Origin: Bryobacterales bacterium
Lineage (GTDB): Bacteria; Acidobacteriota; Terriglobia; Bryobacterales; Bryobacteraceae
Reading direction: 5' to 3'
DNA: 64,000 nt
Assembly: GCA_025350625.1 (NCBI GenBank)
Contig: JANXXL010000116.1
Coordinates: forward strand, 1 to 64,000
The notes beneath the pieces are model-generated. The model was given only the letters and a program-made list of their open reading frames with translations. It was not told the DNA's origin and made no database searches. Below, one piece after another: positions 22,701 through 31,709 of the stretch; the stretch's first letter is position 1, and every line of letters begins with the position of its first letter. The position numbers and the translations under genes are program-made.

Positions 22701-23241
22701 CCACGCCCGGCCGCAAGGACAGCAGGTTCTGATAATTGCGTCCATTCAACGGCATATCGTTGATTTCCGAATTGCTAAGCGTGCCGCCCAGCGTAGCGCT
22801 GGTTGCATCCACCAGCGGGATCGCTTCGCTGACGGTAACGGTCTGCGTTTGGTCTCCCGGTTGAGGAGTCAAGTCAACTCGAATTTCCTTGCCTACCTCG
22901 AGAGCAACATTCCGCCGGTCCAGGACCTTGAACCCTTTCGCCTCGACCCGCACAGTATATGTTCCCGGAGTCAGGGTGGGCGCGTTATATTCGCCCGCTT
23001 CATCCGTGGTCAGAGTTCGCGCCAAGCCTCTCTCAGTGTCGATCACGCTCACCGTGGCGCCCGCTATAACCGCGCCGGTTTGGTCGGTAACTGTTCCGAG
23101 AATACGGCCGAAATTGGCCTGCGAGAACAGCGGTAAAGTGAATAACGCCATAGCCATGAACGGTATGAACACCCGCATGGATATAGCCCAAGTAGTTTTA
23201 GACGTAACCGATTTCATAGTGCACCCCATTCTTTGTAACAA
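19702..23241 (-). CDS. Oar-like TonB-dependent receptor with CarboxypepD_reg-like N-terminus
   Basis: 1179 aa; GRILGTVTDQTGAVIAGATVSVIDTERG...; plug NDMPLNGRNYQNLLSLRPGV; C-terminal LGLKINF. Confidence 0.93.
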   Translation of the reverse strand: MLQRMGCTMKSVTSKTTWAISMRVFIPFMAMALFTLPLFSQANFGRILGTVTDQTGAVIAGATVSVIDTERGLARTLTTDEAGEYNAPTLTPGTYTVRVEAKGFKVLDRRNVALEVGKEIRVDLTPQPGDQTQTVTVSEAIPLVDATSATLGGTLSNSEINDMPLNGRNYQNLLSLRPGVAVQPGGGPWTQSTNNIRPDESAWMVDGILSANFYDSRPIANMPSPFNDGATILPIDAIQEFNLAENPKAEFGWKPGAVVNVGIRSGTNSLHGSAYAFGRDVDWDARNLFNPPPNPKLATELEQFGSVVGGRIIKDKLFFFGGYEGLRSLVGTAFGTNTPALAGQATPDPKRSMVDAIKALQKAGITPNPISLNLLGCTLAPTCTGGLIQGASANNTSYTSSFPITSVSDNVVSKVDYRLSNKHMVNGFLLFGNYSGDGQDHPFVNQIFEDTNKIRTWSTVGNWIWTPGSRLVNEVRVGYNRTNFVFSPDDVNVLADGKGYPVNTGVTGSGGLPNINITGFNSIGTFHNRPNQWHTYDSHFQDNVSYLRGKHAFKFGGEFAQIWVNSASGDTSRGRIDFQGGKLSQFTCPNDPTTSCSTPLEDFFAGNPSRGFLLVGSPLRQMKWNSIAGFIQDDWHLTPKIMVNLGLRYSYTAPIKEANNLLGNFDPAVGLVQQGQSGVGDTLWKPDRKNFSPRLGVAWDVTGKGTTIIRAGASIIYSTLTAAPFLAEGGLQNSTSLSLAAVPTGGCTTKVAVGVPCPTTFGGTIQLASASIPGSNLNWNGVVFPAGAGVSCTKSGPCNILAVDPNLKIPYVTNWNLGVQHAFSGNLSLEVGYVGNHGSRLTGFRDINQIDPVTGVRPYAAKFPYLKFIDQMSNDSHSNYNSLQSTLTKRLSHGVSFTAGYTYGHGLDNGSLNRQGFLPQDSKNPGAEYASGDFDIRHRFTFTATYNLPGKKGFGQMLEGWKLNSILSLQTGQPWLVNDTANDFSGSGDTADRWNFYGNPSDFKSGSSSIPYCTGPGAGGCSITSGVSNIQTNLSAAASNAMWAQCTAVSPDISTLNTGGCYVSGKSVMAPPKAGTFGTMGRNTFRDSGYKNLDFSIFKTFAYKERLNVQFRAEFFNILNHPNIANPFGSVNGWGVGNDPGGAQNTFGCGCATPDGAAGNSLLGSGSSRAVQLGLKINF

Positions 23242-23436
23242 ATGCGTTAAGATTCCCGACCGTTCTTGTTTCGACCTCTGAATGCATCCTTCGTAGGAGA
23301 AGGATTTTTATACAAAGCTGGGAGCGAGCGTATCACTCTATCGCACGGAAGTCAACACATACTTTAAGCCTTGTCAACTGTCTTTTGGTACAAATTCAGG
23401 GCTAATTCAGGGAGCGTGTGTGATATCATCGCAGCG

Positions 23437-24171
23437 ATGTTTACGGTCGAGTCTGCGCAATTCCCACGGCTCGTGGTCCCCGTCTCGGATACCCAGATCG
23501 CTCCGCGGCACTCCCTGGCAGTCCGCCTCACTCATTGGATCAACACCGTCAGCTTTTTCGGCCTGCTGGTCAGCGGATTCGCCATTCTCCTCGCCCACCC
23601 GCGTTTTTATTGGGGAGAAACTGGCGCCCTGGGGACTCCCTCCATCCTCGATTTGCCCCTCCCCTTCATGAAGGGTGGCCCTTCGGGATGGGGCCGTAAT
23701 CTGCACTTCCTCTCTGCCTGGCTGTGCGTGTTGAATGGCGCTGTTTACGTCCTCTCCGGCATTCTCACCCAGCACTTCCGCCGGAATCTCGTGCCCGCGA
23801 AGTCCCAACTCTCGTGGGGCTCGATTGCACGGGTCGCTTCCAGTCACCTGCGCTTGAAACGCCCGGACGCGTCCGACTCGCTCGCCTATAACGTGCTCCA
23901 GCGGCTCACCTACCTCGCGGTGGTCTTTGTTGCGCTGCCACTGATGATCTGGACCGGCCTCGCGATGTCCCCAGCCATCGTCTCGGTGTTTCCGGCCATC
24001 GTCACTGCGCTCGGCGGCTACGAATCCGCACGCACCATTCACTTCTTTGCCGCCGGTTTCCTGGTTCTCTTTCTCCTGGTCCACATCGCCATGGTTTGTC
24101 TGGCCGGTTTCACGAGTCGCGTAGGCGCCATGATCGCCGGTCAGACTGCCGGCGGGGAGAAATACCCATGA
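23437..24171 (+). CDS. Cytochrome b561-type membrane subunit
   Basis: Internal ATG; H-rich TM segments (SLAVRLTHWINTVSFFGLLVSGFAIL), precedes molybdopterin protein with ATGA overlap. Confidence 0.8.
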   Translation: MFTVESAQFPRLVVPVSDTQIAPRHSLAVRLTHWINTVSFFGLLVSGFAILLAHPRFYWGETGALGTPSILDLPLPFMKGGPSGWGRNLHFLSAWLCVLNGAVYVLSGILTQHFRRNLVPAKSQLSWGSIARVASSHLRLKRPDASDSLAYNVLQRLTYLAVVFVALPLMIWTGLAMSPAIVSVFPAIVTALGGYESARTIHFFAAGFLVLFLLVHIAMVCLAGFTSRVGAMIAGQTAGGEKYP

Positions 24172-24941
24172 GCAACTTAGTCTCCCGCCGTAAACTCCTC
24201 ACTACCGGCTTGACCGCCGCCGCTGGGGCGTCCGGCTTGGCAATTGCCGCCCGCCTCGCCGAGCGCTACGGATTGGTCCCGCCCGATCATGGCGGAATCT
24301 ATGGTATCGGACAAACTCTGACCTATGCGACGCAGCGGCTTTTGACGTCCCACCATTCGCTGGCCCGCGAATTCGACCGCAGCCAAATCTCGAAAGTTGC
24401 CCCCGTGAACGGCGAGCCTCCCCCAACTGAGCTTTACCGTTCCCTCCTCGCAGGAGGATTCGCCGACTGGCGCCTCACCGTTGACGGCCTGGTCGAGCGT
24501 CCAGCGTCATTTTCTCTCGCGGAGCTGAAGCAATTCCCCTCGCGCAGCCAGATCACCCATCAAGCTTGCGAAGAAGGGTGGTCGTTCATCGCCGAATCCA
24601 CCGGCTTTCCGCTTGCGTATTTATTGAATCTGGTTGGCACCAGCCCTCGCGCCAGATACGTCGTATTCTTTCCTCTCCTTAGCCCCCGCCGCTACAAATG
24701 GGGCAGCCTGGACATGCTCGACGCCTGGCATCCCCAGACCTTGCTCGCCTACGGGATGAATGGCGAAGAACTGCCTTCCCGTCACGGAGCCCCGCTTCGC
24801 TTGCGCGTTCCCCGTCAGTTGGGATTCAAAAGCCTGAAACACCTTTCCCGCATCACCGTCGTCGAGTCCGTGAAGAACATCGGCAAAGGCCTCGGCTCCT
24901 CATCTCCCGAGAATGGCTTTTCCTGGTACGGCGGTATCTGA
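24168..24941 (+). CDS. Molybdopterin-dependent (sulfite-oxidase-like) oxidoreductase
   Basis: 258 codons; Tat-like SRRKLLTTG; TVDGLVERPASFSLAELKQFPSRSQITHQACEEGW. Confidence 0.85.
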   Translation: MSNLVSRRKLLTTGLTAAAGASGLAIAARLAERYGLVPPDHGGIYGIGQTLTYATQRLLTSHHSLAREFDRSQISKVAPVNGEPPPTELYRSLLAGGFADWRLTVDGLVERPASFSLAELKQFPSRSQITHQACEEGWSFIAESTGFPLAYLLNLVGTSPRARYVVFFPLLSPRRYKWGSLDMLDAWHPQTLLAYGMNGEELPSRHGAPLRLRVPRQLGFKSLKHLSRITVVESVKNIGKGLGSSSPENGFSWYGGI

Positions 24942-25150
24942 ACCAACTCGCCTTCAGCCGCGCAATAACCCTTCGCCGCCCCTGAATCCCGAACGCAACC
25001 ACTCCATGCATGTCAAGTGCGTTTCGGCAAGTCTTTGTGTAATCCATTGGCATGCGAATAAAGGACTTACATGAAGGTACAATTAGGTCAGACTTTGCTT
25101 AGCTAAGTCGCAATTCGAATAAAAATTACATTCAGGAGAGAAATTTCAAA

Positions 25151-25492
25151 ATGATGTTCAGGAAACTTGTGTTTGGTGTGGCTACAGTTGCGTTGGCAGT
25201 CGCGGGCGCAGCATCGTCGTCCTACAAGGTCACGCTGGACGCGCCCTTGTCGATCGGCAGCACAGAGCTGAAGGCCGGCGAATATAAAGTCGAAATGCAG
25301 GGCGGCAAGGCCGTATTCAAAACCGGCAAAACCGTCATCGAAGTCCCCGCCACCATGGGGAAGAGTGAGCACAAATACTATCGCACTGGGGTCGTGACCG
25401 AGGGTTCCAAGCTGCAAGAAATCGATTTCGGCGGCACCACCGAAAATATCCTATTCGAAGGCAAGGGCATCAGCGCCACCGGCACCAAGTAA
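25151..25492 (+). CDS. Small secreted protein, unknown
   Basis: 113 aa; signal peptide, SSYKVTLDAPLSIGSTELKAGEYKVEMQGGKAVF. Confidence 0.7.
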   Translation: MMFRKLVFGVATVALAVAGAASSSYKVTLDAPLSIGSTELKAGEYKVEMQGGKAVFKTGKTVIEVPATMGKSEHKYYRTGVVTEGSKLQEIDFGGTTENILFEGKGISATGTK

Positions 25493-25600
25493 TTACCGAC
25501 CGTAATTACAATCGTAAAGCGGGGCGCTTCCGGCGAACCCGCTTTTTGGCGGCGGTTTCCGCCCCCAATCGTTGTATACTGAGCCGAGCGAGGGACTCGC

Positions 25601-26362
25601 ATGCGCCCCAGGCTATTGGCACTCGTCGTTTCCGTCGTCACTGCCGGCATCCCGGCATGGGCGCAGCCCCAACCGGTCGACTGGCTCTCGCAAATGCCGG
25701 CCATCGCGTCCGCGCTCGGCGTCAGGTGCAACTATTGCCATACCGCCAAGCGCGGCAGCGGAGAGCCCGAGCCGAAGAAAGAAATCGCCCGGGCGATGAT
25801 GACCATGACCGACGAGCTCAACGCCCGCATCCGCACGGCCACGGGCAAGCAGTTGGGCGAGGCCACCGAAATCCGCTGCGCCTACTGTCATCGTGGAGTC
25901 ACCATCCCCAAGCCGATCACCGACATCGTATGGCAGACCACGCGGGAAAAGGGAGTCGACGCCGCCATCGAACAATATCGCGATCTGCGCAAGCAGTATT
26001 TCGGACGCACCACCTACGACTTCGGCGATGAACCGCTGGCCACCATTGCCCAATACCTTTCGAGCTTCCGCCCGGACGACGCCATCGCCCTCGCGAAACT
26101 GAATCTCGAATACTATCCCGAGTCGATCAACACCCTGGTGGCGCTCTCCGCCGCCCAGACCCGCAAGCGCGACGACGACGGCGCCATCGCGACGCTCGAA
26201 AAAGCGCTGGAGATCGATCCCTCAAACGGTTCCATCCGCGGACGTCTCGAGCAACTCAAAGGCTTTCACCGCCAGAAACGCCAGGCCCCCGAACGCCCAC
26301 CCCGAACACTCCGCGGCGCGATCGATTTACCGCAGACCCTTGATCGCGCCCCCTACGCCTAG
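25601..26362 (+). CDS. Di-heme c-type cytochrome (reaction-centre cytochrome-like) with TPR-like C-terminus
   Basis: 253 aa; two CxxCH motifs (CNYCH, CAYCH). Confidence 0.85.
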   Translation: MRPRLLALVVSVVTAGIPAWAQPQPVDWLSQMPAIASALGVRCNYCHTAKRGSGEPEPKKEIARAMMTMTDELNARIRTATGKQLGEATEIRCAYCHRGVTIPKPITDIVWQTTREKGVDAAIEQYRDLRKQYFGRTTYDFGDEPLATIAQYLSSFRPDDAIALAKLNLEYYPESINTLVALSAAQTRKRDDDGAIATLEKALEIDPSNGSIRGRLEQLKGFHRQKRQAPERPPRTLRGAIDLPQTLDRAPYA

Positions 26363-26507
26363 CCTCTTTCTCTTCCGCAGACCAACCGGGTGGCGCAGCA
26401 CGTCGAACAGATGATGTGGGATTCTTCGAGCCGCGCATGTTCCCGGAATCCGGATTCAGAATTGCGGCAATGCGCACGCCATCAGCGCGAGGTATCATAT
26501 ACCCCTG

Positions 26508-28913
26508 ATGAGAGTTCCGCTTCGGAGCGCCGTCCTCGCCCTTTGTTTTTTAGGGCCGGTTTCCGGCGCGGATCCGCGATGGATCCGGATTCCAGCAGCC
26601 GATTTTGAGGTCTACAGTAGCGCAGGTGAAAAAAATACCCGCGACACTTTGCAGTATTTTGAGCGCGTGCGAAGCTTTTTCGAGCAAACCATGGGCGCTT
26701 CTCCGGCCAAGCTCGATCCGATCCGAATTATCCTGTTCGGCTCCAAGAAGGAATTCGATCCTTACCGGCCGAATGAATCGACGGCGGCCTATTACACCCA
26801 AGTCGGAGCCAGAGACTACATTGTGCTCGGCAGCGCGAGTGCCGAAGTATTTCGAATCGTTACTCACGAATATTTTCATCTCATCGCGCAACACGCCGGC
26901 CTGAATCTTCCGCCATGGCTGAACGAAGGGCTGGCCGAGGTCTATTCTACTCTTACGCCTCTAGGCGATAAAGTCACCGTCGGGGCGGTAATTCCAGGCC
27001 ACCTGAAAGGCCTGGCGTTCGAGAAGCCGATTCCTCTATCCACCCTCCTCGCGGTGGATCAAGATTCGCCATATTACAACGAAAAGAATATGGCCGGAAC
27101 TTTCTATGATGAAAGCTGGGCTCTGGCGCACATGCTGCAGCTCAGTCCGCCCTACAATCCGAAGTTCTTAAAGGTTGTCGAAGCAATTCGTGCGGGAACC
27201 CCATCCCAGCAAACGCTCGAAACGGTCTATGGAAAGACTCTGAAGGCGATTGAAGACGACCTGCGGAGTTATATCGCGGGCAATAGCTTCCGTGGCGCCC
27301 TATTCCCGATCAAAATCGCAAACCGGACAGAACATACTGCCGCTGAGCCAGCCTCACCGTTTGACGTAAAGCTTGCTCTATTGGATCTAACAAACCGTTT
27401 GGGCAGGGAGGAGGAGACCAGGAAGCAACTGGAGGAGTTGGCCGGCAGCGATCCGAAACGGCCGGAACCGTACGTCGGCCTCGGCTATCTTGCCGTGCGC
27501 GGCTCGCAAATGGAGGATGCGCGTAGATACTTCGCGAAGTCGCTCGAACTAGGCAGCCGCAATCCAAACATGCTTTGGGACTACGGCCAAATCGCAGCGG
27601 AAACGGCGCCGGGTGAGTCGATCCGTGCCCTGGGTTTGCTACTGATCGATCAGCCGGACCGCGCAGATGTACGCCTGGTGCTGGCGCAAGTTCAAGTGAA
27701 TTCAAAACAATGGAGCGCAGCTCTCGATACGCTTCGTCCGATCCGGACGATTTCGATGGCAAACGCTCCCACCTATTTTCGGCAGACGGCTGTGGCGGAT
27801 TTGAATCTCGGAAATCCGGAAGGCGCACGCGCCGCGGTGCAACAGTGGGCGCGACATGCCAAGGATCCCGCCGACCGCGAGAATGCGGAGCAGTTTCAAA
27901 AGTATCTGGATTTGCCGGGGGCCGCGGCTTCGCAGCCGGCTCCCTCCACTCCTGAGCCGGCTCTCACCGTTTCCGGGTCCGCGCAGCCGGTCCCCGGACC
28001 GGAGGCGAACCCTGCTCCACCGCGGGCGCCGGTCGAGCCGGACAAGCCGACCTTTCGATCCGATGCCAACTTTATCTCGGTCGACGCGCAGGTGCTGGCG
28101 AAGGGAAAATCAGTGGCCGGACTCAAGCTGGAGGATTTCGAGATCTGGGACAACGATAGACTGCAACCCATTTCAAGCTTCGGCTCCGAAAATCAGCCAC
28201 TCGATTTGATTCTTCTGCTGGATTACAGCGATAGCACGCACTTGATCGAAACCAGAGTTAAAAGCACGGCTGCCGAGGCGATGGCAAACTTGCATTCCAC
28301 CGATCGGGTTGGCGTCATAGTTTTTGACACCGTGACCCGTCTGGTCGCTCCCCTGAGCTCGTACTTCCAACGGGTGGATGACTCCATCCGGGCAATCCCC
28401 TGGAACGGCCGCAATACCGAGTTAAATGGTACATTACTGAACGCCGTACGTTACCTTCGACAGCAGGGGCGCCCCGGGGCTCACCGGCATATCATTGTGC
28501 TTACCGATAATAAAGGTGATCTGGCGGTCAGTAACGAAACGGTGCGGGATGCTCTTTGGGAGTCGGACGCGGTCCTGAGCCTCATTCGATTCGACACGCG
28601 TGACCAAGCTTATATGCACCGCCTGGTCCATGCTGATCTCCGGCAATTCGTGACCGCCACCGGCGGGGATCTGCTGGACGACAGTCGAAAAGGGACAGGA
28701 CTCGTCGAGATGTTTCAACGGCTCCACGAGCGGTACGTGATCCTGTACCGGGCTCCGCAAGATAAACCCGGAAGCGTTCATAAGATTCGGGTGAATCTCA
28801 CCGAAAAAGCAAAGTCCGCGCTCGGGGATGTTCAGGTACACGCGCGCACTGGCTACCTCGAGGGTCAAGCGAATTCGGATGGGCGATCAAAGTTAGGCAG
28901 GTCGAGTCATTGA
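26508..28913 (+). CDS. Secreted multidomain protein: MA-like zinc peptidase + TPR + VWA domain
   Basis: 801 aa; THEYFHLIAQH (HExxH) with NEGLAEVYS; TPR-like region; MIDAS-like LLLDYSDSTH. Confidence 0.8.
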   Translation: MRVPLRSAVLALCFLGPVSGADPRWIRIPAADFEVYSSAGEKNTRDTLQYFERVRSFFEQTMGASPAKLDPIRIILFGSKKEFDPYRPNESTAAYYTQVGARDYIVLGSASAEVFRIVTHEYFHLIAQHAGLNLPPWLNEGLAEVYSTLTPLGDKVTVGAVIPGHLKGLAFEKPIPLSTLLAVDQDSPYYNEKNMAGTFYDESWALAHMLQLSPPYNPKFLKVVEAIRAGTPSQQTLETVYGKTLKAIEDDLRSYIAGNSFRGALFPIKIANRTEHTAAEPASPFDVKLALLDLTNRLGREEETRKQLEELAGSDPKRPEPYVGLGYLAVRGSQMEDARRYFAKSLELGSRNPNMLWDYGQIAAETAPGESIRALGLLLIDQPDRADVRLVLAQVQVNSKQWSAALDTLRPIRTISMANAPTYFRQTAVADLNLGNPEGARAAVQQWARHAKDPADRENAEQFQKYLDLPGAAASQPAPSTPEPALTVSGSAQPVPGPEANPAPPRAPVEPDKPTFRSDANFISVDAQVLAKGKSVAGLKLEDFEIWDNDRLQPISSFGSENQPLDLILLLDYSDSTHLIETRVKSTAAEAMANLHSTDRVGVIVFDTVTRLVAPLSSYFQRVDDSIRAIPWNGRNTELNGTLLNAVRYLRQQGRPGAHRHIIVLTDNKGDLAVSNETVRDALWESDAVLSLIRFDTRDQAYMHRLVHADLRQFVTATGGDLLDDSRKGTGLVEMFQRLHERYVILYRAPQDKPGSVHKIRVNLTEKAKSALGDVQVHARTGYLEGQANSDGRSKLGRSSH

Positions 28914-29040
28914 GCGAAAGAATTGCTGCCGGGCGGTTTCGATGCCAATTCCCGGTTGCCGGGAGCGAGGGACGATCCTCGCGTCCCGCATCTCGAAGGC
29001 AAGGCGCGCTCGATACCGCGCAGACTTCAAAATGGCCTCT

Positions 29041-29173
29041 CGGGCGCACCACCTGCGACTTCGGCGATGTGCCGCTGGCCAACATCGCGCAATCCCTTTC
29101 GAACTTCCGTCCGGATGACGCCATCGCGCTCGCGAAGCTGAATCTCGAACACTATCCCGAGTCGATCGACACC
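29041..29173 (+). pseudogene. Remnant/duplicate of internal part of the cytochrome c gene at 25601..26362
   Basis: 133 bp ungapped match to 26002..26134 with about 15 differences counted by eye; encodes GRTTCDFGDVPLANIAQSLSNFRPDDAIALAKLNLEHYPESI. Confidence 0.85.
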
Positions 29174-29263
29174 CGCAGCGAAATTTAAATTCAGATTTGA
29201 TCGAAGCCCCGACCTAACCTTGTCAAAATGCGTGGAGCGATAAACCGGTCCCTATTAACCCTC

Positions 29264-29437
29264 TCAGAATTTGATCCCCGCCTCGGTGTTCGCAGCGATC
29301 AGTGGGAATGTTCGCGCGTCTCCCGTAACCTGCTTCGTGGGGGTTTTGCTTGTCTGCGGAGGATCGCAACTCGGACATAACGGGACACCGCGATCGTATA
29401 ATTCGGTTTCTTTGTTGCATTGTGAACACTGTGCCAT
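29264..29437 (-). CDS. Small zinc-ribbon-like protein
   Basis: 57 aa; MAQCSQCNKETELYDRGVPLCPSCDPP, two CxxC pairs. Confidence 0.55.
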   Translation of the reverse strand: MAQCSQCNKETELYDRGVPLCPSCDPPQTSKTPTKQVTGDARTFPLIAANTEAGIKF

Positions 29438-29708
29438 AACCGGACTCCTTGAAATCGCTTGATAGAACAGTCCGGGCGTTTGCTGTGCGGCGACTCTATA
29501 AGCGGTTAGGATAACTCTGAGCAGCACCTGTGGTGCCGAATTAACCTTCACATTCTCAAAGAGAACATCTAAATGGTGGTGACGCGGGAGCGGCAGATGA
29601 CCATTGGTCGTCACGGATTTCTACCTTGCACCGCGGATTTAGATAGGATGAGAGGTACTACCGTGGCTTGTCGCCAACCGACCAAGTTAAAGATAGCCGC
29701 AAGCGAAA

Positions 29709-29763
29709 GTTGACCTTCGAGGAAGTTCAACCTTCCAGGAACCTTCCAGGAAGTCTTGAAGAC
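29709..29763. repeat. Cluster of short palindromes CTTCSAGGAAS
   Basis: GTTGACCTTCGAGGAAGTTCAACCTTCCAGGAACCTTCCAGGAAGTCTTGAAGAC: three CTTCnAGGAAn units plus terminal GTCTTGAAGAC, upstream of 29848 CDS. Confidence 0.6.
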
Positions 29764-29847
29764 CCTGATCGCAGTGTGATACGATTTCAGCCGAATTAGT
29801 TTCTGCATCGGTTGCGAGAAATTTCTGACTAATACCGGGAGGGCATT

Positions 29848-30411
29848 GTGAAAAAAGCGTTGCAGGTAGGGGGATCGATACTGGCCGGCTTGCTGGTGGT
29901 GCTTGCTGTGCTGCGTGTGACGGGCTTCGAACCTCGGTTGTGCTACCACTCAGCCGATTCTTGGACCTGCAAAGTACCCGGCTTGTGGCTTGCGGGAAAC
30001 GTGGTTACCACTCCAGTCAGCGACTGGTCGTTCGTCGATAAATATCCCGAGATCAAAATTCAGACCCAAACCAGCTATCTGCTGCCTCTCTCCGTGACCA
30101 CTTATTGCATGACCAATAACGGCCAGCTTTATGTAGAGTCCACCTACAACAAAAAGGGAAATGAGTATCCCACGTATCCGCACGGCAGAGTCTGGAACGA
30201 GAATGTGGCCCGCGATCCCCACGTGCGCCTGAAAATAGGCGATCAGTTGTATGACCGCACTTTGGTCCTCGTCACCGACCCTGCCGAGCAGGAAGCCGCC
30301 ATCAAAGCCAAGGCGGCAAAATACGCCCCTGGCGCGAAAGAGAATTGGGGTGACTGGAAAGTTCCGCCGCCGGACGCCCCCGCCATCGTCTATCGGGTAG
30401 TTTCTAGTTAG
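29848..30411 (+). CDS. Hypothetical membrane-anchored protein
   Basis: 187 aa; N-terminal TM/signal; coding-like composition. Confidence 0.65.
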   Translation: MKKALQVGGSILAGLLVVLAVLRVTGFEPRLCYHSADSWTCKVPGLWLAGNVVTTPVSDWSFVDKYPEIKIQTQTSYLLPLSVTTYCMTNNGQLYVESTYNKKGNEYPTYPHGRVWNENVARDPHVRLKIGDQLYDRTLVLVTDPAEQEAAIKAKAAKYAPGAKENWGDWKVPPPDAPAIVYRVVSS

Positions 30412-30896
30412 CCGAAAATCGCCCACATTCCGCGCCTCGGCGCTCGGGCTACCCCCGGGATCTCAGCTTCGACCAGTTTCGCCAGAAGAATAAGCGATTC
30501 TTGCCAACCGAGGTAACATGCCTCAGCAGGAATGATGTCAGGCACTCCTTCCTGTACAATGTTCAACTCGGTCCCTACAGAAACCTTCCTGAGAGTTATA
30601 GTGACCTGCATTTCTCCGGGCAGATTCGGGTCGTCGAATCTATCGGTGTACCGAATGCGCTCGTACGGTGCCAATTCAACATATTCGCCGCCGAAGGAAT
30701 GGCTCTGCCCTGTGGTGAAATTTGTGAACGACATCTTGTAGGTGCCACCGACCTTTGCTTCCAAGTGATGGACCTTGCCGGTGAAGCCGTTCGGCGGCAG
30801 CCATTTCGCCTTTGCGTCCGCATCGAGGAACGCCCGATAAATCCTCTCCGGAGTTGAACGGAGGACGCGATGAAGACGGATGGTATTTGTGGACAT
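30408..30896 (-). CDS. SRPBCC / AHSA1-like domain protein
   Basis: 162 aa; IRLHRVLRSTPERIYRAFLDADAKAKWLPPNGF. Confidence 0.9.
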   Translation of the reverse strand: MSTNTIRLHRVLRSTPERIYRAFLDADAKAKWLPPNGFTGKVHHLEAKVGGTYKMSFTNFTTGQSHSFGGEYVELAPYERIRYTDRFDDPNLPGEMQVTITLRKVSVGTELNIVQEGVPDIIPAEACYLGWQESLILLAKLVEAEIPGVARAPRRGMWAIFG

Positions 30897-31102
30897 GTTT
30901 TCCTTTCATAATTGTTGCCCAGAAACTCTTCTCAATGCAATTGGTGCGGCGGAGGATTTACACGGGTAGCGCGCTACACGTCAATTGGATAACCGCCGGA
31001 TGCACCATCAGTCAGGACTTGGGCACGTAATCGAGTAAACTGAGCTAAATCGAGCCTATGCCGCTTTCTGTGGCCGACAAATTTGCAAACGAGGAGAACA
31101 AC

Positions 31103-31417
31103 ATGAAATACATAATCAGCTGGTTCGAACGCCCGCAAGGTTCGCCTATCGAGTATGAGAATGCCCAGAAGCGAATCCTCGAAGTGTTTGGCCAATGGAA
31201 GGCGCCGGCCAATTTCAAGATCGAGTTTTTCGTGATTCGGGTGGGCGAGTGGGGTGGGCACATGTTGGTCGACTGCGACGACCCACTAACCATTCACAAG
31301 TTTTGCTCCATGCTCCCCGCATTTGTATTCCAGGTGCACCCGGTAGTCAGCGTCGAGGACGCCGTCCGCGGCGAACTGGAAGTAATCGCCTGGCGCGACG
31401 GACTGAAAGGCAAGTAA
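31103..31417 (+). CDS. DUF3303-like protein
   Basis: 104 aa from internal ATG: MKYIISWFERPQGSPIEYENAQKRILEVFGQWKAP... Confidence 0.65.
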   Translation: MKYIISWFERPQGSPIEYENAQKRILEVFGQWKAPANFKIEFFVIRVGEWGGHMLVDCDDPLTIHKFCSMLPAFVFQVHPVVSVEDAVRGELEVIAWRDGLKGK

Positions 31418-31709
31418 ACACCCTTCGCGGGGTCACTTCCAACTTCCGCTGCGCGCCGTAACTCAGGACCTATCCAATTCCCGAGGCGAACGCCCGCAAC
31501 TTTGAATGCAGATGCATAGACTATTCGATCTAACGGAGCCCGCCGCACTAGAATACGTCGAAGTGGGACGACCGCGCCACTCGGTCGTGTGGTCGGCAAA
31601 CCACCGAAGTGGAATGCCGTCTCCCTTTCCACCCAACAACCAGATCAGCCGTATCCGCATTAGCCGCCCCAGTTTCGCGCGGTTCCTGATTTGGAGTATA
31701 CTTTGGCCC

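Noticed and set aside
23286-23309. Hairpin ATCCTTC-N6-GAAGGAT followed by TTTT
   Set aside because: Looks like a terminator on the plus strand, but no plus-strand gene ends there; it lies in the leader of the minus-strand TonB receptor, so function is unclear.
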